6,196 nucleotides of DNA from CAYSWF01 sp964562905 (GTDB taxonomy: Bacteria; Patescibacteriota; Andersenbacteria; UBA10190), in assembly GCA_964562905.1 (NCBI GenBank), contig CAZLVG010000055.1:1-6196 (forward strand). The letters are read 5' to 3'. A model generated the notes under the pieces. The model was not told where the DNA came from. It was given only the letters and a program-made list of their open reading frames with translations, and searched no databases. A program made the position numbers and the translations under genes. Positions 1 through 4,971 of the stretch are shown piece after piece (the first letter of the stretch is position 1; each line of letters begins with the position of its first letter).

Positions 1-54
1 CCATCGGGAAGTGGTTACGTTTAAAAAAAGCTCAATCCTCACGCCGGCCAGCTC

Positions 55-181
55 ATACCAACCGCATCTATTTACATCCACGGTGTCATGCCGGACTTGA
101 TCCGGCATCCAGCGAAATTAGCCTGGATGCCCGCTTTTGCGGGAATGACGCGGAATTAATCAGGTGTGGCTGGTATAAGTT
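55..181. repeat. 127-bp MITE-like palindromic repeat, copy 1
   Basis: This stretch is identical, base for base by eye, to 1967-2093 in the same orientation; flanking sequence differs at once on both sides. The ends are imperfectly inverted: ATACCA opens it at 55 and TGGTAT closes it at 171-176, with about 15 of 20 terminal bases matching in inverted orientation. Two hairpins lie inside: ATGCCGGA (88-95) with TCCGGCAT (101-108) around a 5-nt loop, and CCCGC (130-134) with GCGGG (139-143) around TTTT. GTCAT (85-89) also pairs with ATGAC (145-149), and GCATCCAG (105-112) with CTGGATGC (123-130), so it can fold as a long cruciform. It holds no ORF, and no clear target duplication is visible. It lies downstream of the HD gene. 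I infer a non-autonomous mobile repeat whose hairpins may also shape mRNA 3' ends. Confidence 0.85.
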
Positions 182-185
182 TCTA

Positions 186-214
186 CCCTTGCGCATCTCT
201 GCCAGGGCTTTTTT
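186..214 (+). terminator. Intrinsic-terminator shape facing the plus strand
   Basis: CCCT (186-189) pairs with AGGG (204-207); after one mismatch, GCG (191-193) pairs with TGC (200-202, one G-T pair). Six Ts follow at 209-214. The T-run is on the plus strand, so as a classical terminator it would stop rightward transcripts before they run antisense into the HD gene, whose stop codon is only 10 bp away. No plus-strand gene is visible upstream. Read on the minus strand, the hairpin has A residues before it and no U-tract after it. The stem is short, so strength is uncertain. Confidence 0.4.
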
Positions 215-223
215 ATTGCTTGC

Positions 224-805
224 CTACAATCCGATCTGTGGCGCAATAGCCTTCATTGCCTCCAGTACGTTCCTCACGTGCTCGTCCAGGCTTAGCTCCA
301 GCTCTTCTGCTCCCAGCGCGATATCCTCCCGGCTGACGGCCGCCGCGAAGCCTTTCTCCTTCATTTTCTTTTTCACCGACTTGACGTCCACTTCGGCCAG
401 CGATTTATCGGGCTTGACCAGCGCCACCGCCACGATAAAGCCCGTCAACTCGTCCACGGCATAAATAGCTTTTTCCAGCCGGGAGTCGCGGGAAGTGCCT
501 GTGTGCGGAGCGTGAGCCATTATAGCTCTTCGTATTTCCCGGGAGTAACCTTCTTTTTCCAGAATTTCCTGTCCCTGGTAAGGATGGTCTTCCGGCGCTG
601 GGTATTGCTCATAGTCAAAGTCATGCAACAGTCCCACCACCGCCCACTTTTCCTCTTCTTCGCCGAACAAACGGGCGTAATGGCGCATGGCTGCTTCCAC
701 TGCCAGCGCGTGCCGGCGCAGGTTTTTTTGGCGAGTGTGTCTGGTTAAAATCTCCCAAGCCCGCCGGCGGTCCGTGTCGGGCGAAGGCTGGCTTTCCTGT
801 GTCAT
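224..805 (-). CDS. HD-domain hydrolase (HDIG-type)
   Basis: This 193-residue soluble protein has an HD metal-dependent phosphohydrolase fold. Candidate metal ligands in order are H32 (RRHALAVEAAM), H61-D62 in LLHDFDYEQYP, H74, H98 in AHAPHTG, and D118-E119 in AVDELTGF. The second half (KSVKKKMKEKGFA, then SREDI and a C-terminal helix) matches the usual pattern of stand-alone HD proteins of about 180-190 residues annotated as hydrolase or HDIG-domain proteins, so the length looks complete. Such proteins usually cleave phosphoesters of nucleotides or related substrates; the substrate here cannot be read from sequence. No signal peptide or membrane segment is seen, so it is cytoplasmic. The ATG at 803-805 overlaps the stop of the upstream beta-helix gene as ATGA, implying translational coupling. 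The stop is TAG at 224-226. It is the last gene of its unit. Confidence 0.9.
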   Translation of the reverse strand: MTQESQPSPDTDRRRAWEILTRHTRQKNLRRHALAVEAAMRHYARLFGEEEEKWAVVGLLHDFDYEQYPAPEDHPYQGQEILEKEGYSREIRRAIMAHAPHTGTSRDSRLEKAIYAVDELTGFIVAVALVKPDKSLAEVDVKSVKKKMKEKGFAAAVSREDIALGAEELELSLDEHVRNVLEAMKAIAPQIGL

Positions 806-1902
806 GCGATTTTACTGTCCTGCCTCGCGGCCGTGGTCAAGTCCCTGATCATCCGCCAGCCGGCCATAGCCAGCGCTCCCCAGACGAGGACAGTCAGGGC
901 GGCCGCGGCCGGCCAGCCGACTATTGGCACTCGCGCCACGGCCTGGTAAACAACCGCTCCCAACAAGACGTGCTGCCAGGTAATATTCTCCGTCGAGGCC
1001 TTGGAGATTCTGTTCACCATCCATACGCCGGTCGTTATCATCGCGTAGATCATGGCCAGGACGACGAATACCGCCGTCATAAAGACAGCCAGCAGCGCCA
1101 GAGGCAGCCCGATGGCAGCTATAAGCAGCAAGATAACCAGTGGGATGACGAGTAGCGCCCACGATACACCCGTTACGATGGCAGGAACGCTGCGATTGGC
1201 CGCTGTGTTAACCACCCGCCGCGCCAAGCCGGGCGCCGCGTACAGCGTGACCATAGCGGCCAGAAACCAGGCCACTACGCTGCTGACCCACCGGCTGATA
1301 ACGACTCCCATGTCAGGTTTGGTCTGTACCTGCTTGTGAATCGTCTCTCCCTGAATTTCAGCGCCTTCCTCAAGCACCGGCCTGGTTTGGCCGTAGGTGA
1401 CCAGGTCGCCTTCAATGACCGCGTCTGATTTAACAAGCACTCTTCCGCCGGCCACTTTGACGTTCCCCTTTACCGCGCCCGCCAGCGAGAGGTTCTGTGC
1501 TGCCGCGTAAAGGCTGCCGTTTATCACTGAACTTTGAGCCAGGTTCACCCTGTTGCCCGCCGTGAAAACATCTCCCTCCGCCCGCGTGTTCAGCTCCACT
1601 GTTTCGCCCGCCGCTAGTATGTCATCCCGTACCTCGCCTTTTATGTGAACCAGATTGCCGATGGCTGCCACGTCTCCTCCCACGCGCGACTGCACCGTCA
1701 CCGACTGGCCGCCAGCCAGCACGTCTTGCTCCACTTCCTGGTCTACCAGCACGTTGCGTCCGGCAACGTATAAGTCGTCAGTTATCTTCTCGGGTACCGT
1801 TACTTCTTTGTCGCCGGCAATGAACTTGGCTGCTCCCGCGCCCAAGGGTAATACCACTCCCGCCAGCACCAGCGTAATCAGTATTCGGCGCGCCACTCTC
1901 AT
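802..1902 (-). CDS. Bactofilin-like beta-helix protein with C-terminal membrane domain
   Basis: The 366-residue product starts with a basic, hydrophobic signal segment (1-25). Residues about 40-190 form a regular beta-helix: the motif D/S/N-hydrophobic-x-x-A/G-G recurs at residues 43, 60, 77, 94, 111, 130, 147 and 166, a spacing of 17 with two 19-residue turns. This pattern is typical of the polymer-forming (bactofilin) repeat. Residues about 200-222, 238-268, 270-296 and 310-350 are hydrophobic and predict roughly four to six membrane passes, ending in a short basic tail. I infer an exported beta-helix anchored in the cytoplasmic membrane; unlike classical cytoplasmic bactofilins, it appears to lie outside. 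The likely role is envelope scaffolding or surface organisation, but this is not proven. The ATG at 1900-1902 is supported by AGGA seven bases upstream. The gene ends in TGA, overlapping the HD gene start by 4 bp. Confidence 0.85.
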   Translation of the reverse strand: MRVARRILITLVLAGVVLPLGAGAAKFIAGDKEVTVPEKITDDLYVAGRNVLVDQEVEQDVLAGGQSVTVQSRVGGDVAAIGNLVHIKGEVRDDILAAGETVELNTRAEGDVFTAGNRVNLAQSSVINGSLYAAAQNLSLAGAVKGNVKVAGGRVLVKSDAVIEGDLVTYGQTRPVLEEGAEIQGETIHKQVQTKPDMGVVISRWVSSVVAWFLAAMVTLYAAPGLARRVVNTAANRSVPAIVTGVSWALLVIPLVILLLIAAIGLPLALLAVFMTAVFVVLAMIYAMITTGVWMVNRISKASTENITWQHVLLGAVVYQAVARVPIVGWPAAAALTVLVWGALAMAGWRMIRDLTTAARQDSKIA

Positions 1903-1909
1903 GCTTAAA

Positions 1910-1913
1910 TCCT
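1910..1913 (-). promoter_or_regulatory. Shine-Dalgarno site of the beta-helix gene
   Basis: On the minus strand AGGA lies seven bases before the ATG at 1902. It is the clearest ribosome-binding site in the window and fixes the start of the bactofilin-like protein just before its signal segment. The other genes have weak or no such site. Confidence 0.6.
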
Positions 1914-1966
1914 AGGTAAAAAGAGGCTTATTGACAAGGCGAGATGACCGACGGTCCCAGGGCATA

Positions 1967-2093
1967 ATACCAACCGCATCTATTTACATCCACGGTGTCA
2001 TGCCGGACTTGATCCGGCATCCAGCGAAATTAGCCTGGATGCCCGCTTTTGCGGGAATGACGCGGAATTAATCAGGTGTGGCTGGTATAAGTT
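1967..2093. repeat. 127-bp MITE-like palindromic repeat, copy 2
   Basis: This is the second identical copy of the 55-181 repeat, in the same orientation at an offset of 1912 bases. Its hairpin arms are at 2000-2007/2013-2020 and 2042-2046/2051-2055. It sits about 65 bp upstream of the beta-helix gene start, so with copy 1 it brackets exactly the beta-helix plus HD unit. Lack of any difference suggests recent copying, gene conversion or constraint. The junction creates a TATTAT on the minus strand at 1964-1969, but no good -35 partner is visible. Confidence 0.85.
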
Positions 2094-2161
2094 GATTGGG
2101 GCAGCTAAGCCGCCAGTCGGATGAAAGACCAAAAGCTAACCTATAGATGTCGCATTATGCC

Positions 2162-2241
2162 ATGCCGCTCTTAAAGTAAACGGGCGGCGCGGGGTGGGAG
2201 CGCGCCGGCGCGATAAGGACCCGCCGCCAGCATAGCGGCAT
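2162..2241. repeat. GC-rich nested inverted repeat
   Basis: Three inverted pairs sit inside one another: ATGCCGCT (2162-2169) with AGCGGCAT (2234-2241); GGCGGCG (2183-2189) with CGCCGCC (2222-2228); and a perfect 12-bp palindrome CGCGCCGGCGCG (2201-2212). The structure begins 2 bp beyond the TGA of the nuclease gene and would fold strongly in its mRNA 3' end. No U-tract follows on the minus strand, so it is not a standard intrinsic terminator; RNA 3'-end protection, or a degenerate mobile repeat, are alternatives. The rest of the interval (2094-2161) shows nothing recognisable. Confidence 0.6.
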
Positions 2242-2243
2242 TT

Positions 2244-3089
2244 TCATAATGTTGCCTCTACCGTTCCCTGTCTTAATTGCTTGGCGCGCTCCCGCAGGCG
2301 TTTTAGCGTTCTCTTGTCAAGGCCTGTCATGCCGGCCACTTGCCTCGTGTCTTTTTTCTCCAGATCGCGCGCCAGTACTATGCCGGCCTGGTACAAGCGC
2401 GGCCAGACGCTTTTATTCACTAGAGAAAAAATTGTTACTGGATACAGATGGTGGCTTTCTATCATTTTTTCCAGACTGCTTTCCCCCGGGCCGCGCCAGG
2501 ACGTAACTTTTATCTGCGCGCACCGCGCGTACCGCGCGCACGTGCTGGTAACCTTGGTGTTGGTCACCAACCAGGGTTGCAAGGAGCGACTGCCGCTTTT
2601 GCGGGCCGCTTGGATGTCCAAGTACCTGGCGTACACATACAGGCCCGTTTTCACGCCCGACTTAGTGCCGGGCGAGTTATGGTACTTGCATTCAATCATG
2701 TATTGACGGCTGTCTCTAGCCGCCGTTACGTCCACCTCGTGCCGCACGCACCTGCCGGAAGTTATCTTGCCCACTTCGGCGGTGTAGCCCTGCTCTTTCA
2801 GCAAAAGTGCCACGTAATCTTCAAAGGGGTAGCCGGTAGGCCCCAGGCTCATGATGGCCCTTTTCAAAGAGTACCTGTCGGCCGCGGCCGGATTGCTCTT
2901 GTCCAGGCTTTGGCGAACCAGTCGGTACACGTGTTCAGAATTATCTTTTTTCTTAACGGCGCGGGCCGCGGCCGCGGCCGCCCGGCGGGCCTCATCCGGC
3001 TTAGCCCCTGCCCGCCGGGCGGATTCGTAGACCTTCTCTTCCCTGAAAGGTTCTTCTTCTCCACTGGCCTTGCGAAGCGTTCTTGACAT
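2244..3089 (-). CDS. ATP-cone / PD-(D/E)XK nuclease / helix-hairpin-helix protein
   Basis: This 281-residue protein has three parts. Residues 1-85 resemble an ATP-cone, the regulatory nucleotide-binding domain known from ribonucleotide reductases and NrdR (LRKASGEEEPFREEKVYES, then alpha-helical RRAGAKPDEA), although the usual VxKRDG start is altered. Residues about 86-215 resemble an Mrr-like restriction endonuclease: FEDYVALLLKEQGY, then HEVDV with D120, and IECKYH with E133 and K135, giving a D-x12-E-x-K active site. Residues about 228-275 (AGIVLARDLEKKD, then AGMTGLDKRTLKRL) look like helix-hairpin-helix DNA-binding segments. I infer a cytoplasmic DNA nuclease gated by nucleotide binding; the target is unknown. 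No methyltransferase or helicase partner is visible. The ATG at 3087-3089 follows the STAS-like gene by 10 bp, so the two are probably co-transcribed; no good Shine-Dalgarno is seen. The stop is TGA. Confidence 0.85.
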   Translation of the reverse strand: MSRTLRKASGEEEPFREEKVYESARRAGAKPDEARRAAAAAARAVKKKDNSEHVYRLVRQSLDKSNPAAADRYSLKRAIMSLGPTGYPFEDYVALLLKEQGYTAEVGKITSGRCVRHEVDVTAARDSRQYMIECKYHNSPGTKSGVKTGLYVYARYLDIQAARKSGSRSLQPWLVTNTKVTSTCARYARCAQIKVTSWRGPGESSLEKMIESHHLYPVTIFSLVNKSVWPRLYQAGIVLARDLEKKDTRQVAGMTGLDKRTLKRLRERAKQLRQGTVEATL

Positions 3090-3099
3090 GCTTTTGTTG

Positions 3100-3519
3100 C
3101 TAGGCTTCTGGCTGTTGCTGTAGCCACTTAAGCGCCCGGTCTTTATCCCGGAACATTCTGATTTTTTTCCATTTCTCCGTGAAGAGAAACAGCATCTCTA
3201 CCACCCTGGTTAAGTATTGATTGGCTCCCAACACGGCTACCCGTCTTATTTGCGGGTGCCGCAGAAGTTCACTGAAGGCCTCCCTGGCTGCTCTTGGCAT
3301 GAGGTAAGCTTGTTCAAAAACGGGGCGCGTGTCGGCCAGCACCAAATAACGCCTGGTCGGCTCTTTAGCGAACAAATCATTAACAGTTTCCGTCAGTCCG
3401 TTTAAATCCCTCATGCCCTTATACTCGTCCTTTTCATGGTATCTAGTAGTCCACACCAGCAGATTGTAGCGCTGCTGCTCCAGCAGATACATGCCCTGAT
3501 CGTATAGTACTCTGCCCAC
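3100..3519 (-). CDS. STAS / SpoIIAA-like small protein
   Basis: The product is 139 residues from a GTG at 3517-3519. Its pattern suggests the STAS/SEC14-like (SpoIIAA-type) fold: an N-terminal strand pair (YLLEQQRYNLLVWTT), a helix (GLTETVNDLFAKEP), a core strand (RRYLVLADTRPV), a helix (RAAREAFSELLRHP), a strand (IRRVAVLGAN), then FTEKWKKIRMFRDKDRALKWL, a C-terminal segment typical of such proteins. The family is poorly characterised; members may act as regulatory or lipid/nucleotide-binding modules, so no exact role is claimed. The start is doubtful: AAGGGG touches the GTG with no spacer, while an ATG at 3490-3492 would give a 130-residue protein beginning MYLLEQQ, equally compatible with the fold. 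It is the first gene of a two-gene unit with the ATP-cone nuclease, suggesting a joint function. Confidence 0.75.
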   Translation of the reverse strand: MGRVLYDQGMYLLEQQRYNLLVWTTRYHEKDEYKGMRDLNGLTETVNDLFAKEPTRRYLVLADTRPVFEQAYLMPRAAREAFSELLRHPQIRRVAVLGANQYLTRVVEMLFLFTEKWKKIRMFRDKDRALKWLQQQPEA

Positions 3520-3586
3520 CCCTTAATATTAATTTTTATCTCCAGCCAGCGCTAGTCACTTGACCCCTTTAGACTTAACCCTTTAA

Positions 3587-3703
3587 ACCCAGCTCGACTT
3601 TCGCAGCTCGCTAGCTTAATGGCTCTGTTAAGCCGACGCTAAAAAATATGAAATGGCTTTATTGAGCGATTTTATTGTTTCAACTGCGAAAGTCGAGACC
3701 CAG
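3587..3703. mobile_element. 105-bp MITE with 14-bp TIRs and 6-bp target duplication
   Basis: A perfect 14-bp inverted repeat, CTCGACTTTCGCAG at 3593-3606 and CTGCGAAAGTCGAG at 3684-3697, bounds a 105-bp element with a 77-bp AT-richer interior. Directly abutting the outer ends are two copies of ACCCAG (3587-3592 and 3698-3703), a perfect target-site duplication, so both boundaries are exact to the base. The interior contains no usable ORF (ATG at 3648 stops after five codons) and shows small inverted pairs such as GGCT/AGCC. This is the architecture of a miniature inverted-repeat element mobilised by a transposase elsewhere. The perfect TIRs and duplication argue for a fairly recent insertion. 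I cannot name the parent IS family. Removing the element and one ACCCAG restores the presumed original intergenic sequence. Confidence 0.85.
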
Positions 3704-3741
3704 GAGTTGTCCGAGCTGCCTGATTACTTCTAGCGTGGCAG

Positions 3742-3769
3742 CCGGTCTCGTAAGAGCCGGGGCTTTTTT
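3742..3769 (+). terminator. Intrinsic-terminator shape facing the plus strand
   Basis: CCGG (3742-3745) and CTC (3747-3749) pair with GAG (3754-3756) and CCGG (3757-3760) around a GTAA loop of GNRA type, with one bulged T; AGCC (3740-3743) with GGCT (3761-3764) is an alternative outer pairing. Six Ts follow at 3764-3769. It lies 5 bp beyond the TAA of the thrombospondin-repeat gene. As on the other minus-strand unit, the T-run is on the plus strand, so it would stop rightward transcripts before they enter that gene antisense. Confidence 0.55.
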
Positions 3770-3774
3770 GGGTG

Positions 3775-4971
3775 TTATTTTTTACCCTCTGTTGTAAATG
3801 CCGACTTAGCGGTTAGCGCGAAAAGGAGGATTAAAACTACAGCGGCGAAGCCGATGCCTAACCACGGAATCCACGGATAACGTTCCGTTATTCTGCTTTC
3901 TTCTTCATCGCACGCGTCTCCCATGCCGTCACCGTCCGCGTCTTTTTGGTTTCTGTTGGGCTGGTCGCGGCAGTTGTCCTTGGAATTGATTATGCCGTCC
4001 AAATCCCAGTCATCGCAGGCGTCTCCTCTGCCATTGTTGTTTATGTCCTCTTGGCCGGGATTGGCCACAGACACACAGTTGTCATTAATGTCGGGCACGC
4101 CGTCATTATCCGAATCCGCGATAACGTAGGCAGGATTATCTCTGGAAGCAGCGCTCATCGGCATAACATCTTCCGCGGTGGCCAAATTACCGGCCTCGCC
4201 CACGGGAACTTTTACTGTTCTATCCGGGTCAAAGTAAACATAATACGTATGGTTTGGCTGTGCCAAAAACCTGACGTGTGCTTGGTTTAGCCGCGCTAGA
4301 AACCTTGCGGCGTTCGAGGCGGGTGGAGCGGTATTTACTAGCCTTAATCGCAATTCGCTTATTCTTAAAGGCTGGCTGAAAGTGAACTTTATGGTCCATT
4401 TGCTGGAAGTGGTTCGCGGAAAGCGGATAGTGTGTCTGCTCATCTTACGCTTGGCAACCACAATTACGTTTTTACCCTCCACGTTGGCGCGGATTTCCAC
4501 GCTGGTAGGCAAAGCGACATGGTTGTCCAGCAGAACTGTTAGGGCGGAAGAAGTTACGGGCTGCTCGCTGGTTAAGGCGATGGTTGCTTTTCCTTGCGCG
4601 TCTTCCGGCAAGGGAAAATTGGCATAAGTGGCAGTATTGCCATCCAGCATTTTGCTTGCTCCGGGAACGCGGGGCACGGTGCTTACCGCAAGCGGTATCG
4701 CACCAGTTTCCCGTCTAAGGTAATAAGGCTTAAAAGTATCCGTCGTTTTATCAAGTACTGCGAAATTCAGTCGCTCGATCCCCTCTTTCTTAAAAGGAAC
4801 TTCCACCACAGCGGGCGCTCTTATCTCCTCCACATTGATCACCTTATAAGAACGAAAAGCGCTGAAAATTGGATTAACTGGCGCGCTGGCCAGCGCTTCC
4901 GCGTTAACGGCAAGAAGGCCCACTGTTCCGAAGGCCAATATAATTGCTGTTATTTTAAGTTTTCTGCCCAT
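3775..4971 (-). CDS. Secreted membrane-anchored protein with discoidin-like and thrombospondin type 3 repeats
   Basis: The 398-residue protein has a signal peptide (about 1-29, cleavage plausible after ALA), an N-terminal beta region (about 40-100: VVEVPFKKEGIERLNFAVLD, then PYYLRRETG), a discoidin / F5/8C-like beta domain (about 103-215, with MLDGNTATYANFP and a closing SELRLRLV), and thrombospondin type 3 repeats at 286-355. The repeats carry DSDNDGVPDINDNC, DINNNGRGDACD, DWDLDGIINSKDNC and DADGDGMGDACD, with acidic calcium-ligand loops and paired cysteines. One membrane helix follows (about 368-390) with a short basic tail, so the ectodomain is outside and the C terminus inside. The N-terminal part recalls DUF3999 proteins, which I believe often neighbour DUF2339 genes; this is inference. 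The ATG at 4969-4971 lies inside the end of the preceding gene (17-bp overlap) without a Shine-Dalgarno, suggesting translational coupling. A Ca-dependent envelope role is likely; the ligand is unknown. Confidence 0.85.
   Translation of the reverse strand: MGRKLKITAIILAFGTVGLLAVNAEALASAPVNPIFSAFRSYKVINVEEIRAPAVVEVPFKKEGIERLNFAVLDKTTDTFKPYYLRRETGAIPLAVSTVPRVPGASKMLDGNTATYANFPLPEDAQGKATIALTSEQPVTSSALTVLLDNHVALPTSVEIRANVEGKNVIVVAKRKMSRHTIRFPRTTSSKWTIKFTFSQPLRISELRLRLVNTAPPASNAARFLARLNQAHVRFLAQPNHTYYVYFDPDRTVKVPVGEAGNLATAEDVMPMSAASRDNPAYVIADSDNDGVPDINDNCVSVANPGQEDINNNGRGDACDDWDLDGIINSKDNCRDQPNRNQKDADGDGMGDACDEEESRITERYPWIPWLGIGFAAVVLILLFALTAKSAFTTEGKK

Noticed and set aside
799..1155. Plus-strand and alternate minus-strand open frames within the beta-helix gene.
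   Set aside because: Their translations are low-quality arginine/glycine/proline-rich sequence with no domain pattern, and they lie wholly within a well-supported gene.
1909..1937. TTGTCA and TAGGAT 17 bp apart on the minus strand as a promoter for the beta-helix gene.
   Set aside because: The -10-like box overlaps the Shine-Dalgarno AGGA, so a transcript from it would start near the ATG and lack the ribosome-binding site.
55..2093. The paired 127-bp repeats as a CRISPR array or composite transposon.
   Set aside because: There are only two copies 1.8 kb apart, no spacers, and no transposase between or beside them.
2448..3086. Long plus-strand open frame (212 codons) opposite the nuclease gene.
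   Set aside because: It is the antisense shadow of a GC-rich gene; the minus-strand frame has recognisable ATP-cone, PD-(D/E)XK and HhH motifs, while the plus frame gives no domain-like pattern.
3541..3770. The intergenic region looked briefly like a structured RNA such as tmRNA (CTAGCTTAATGGC-like stretch, flanking stem, terminator).
   Set aside because: No tRNA-like T-loop or CCA end was found, and the long stem is better explained as MITE terminal repeats because ACCCAG duplications abut it exactly.
4955..4971. A single fused gene split by a frameshift between the membrane protein and the thrombospondin-repeat protein.
   Set aside because: The downstream protein begins with its own ATG and a clear signal peptide, and the upstream protein ends in a normal hydrophilic tail, so two overlapping genes fit better.
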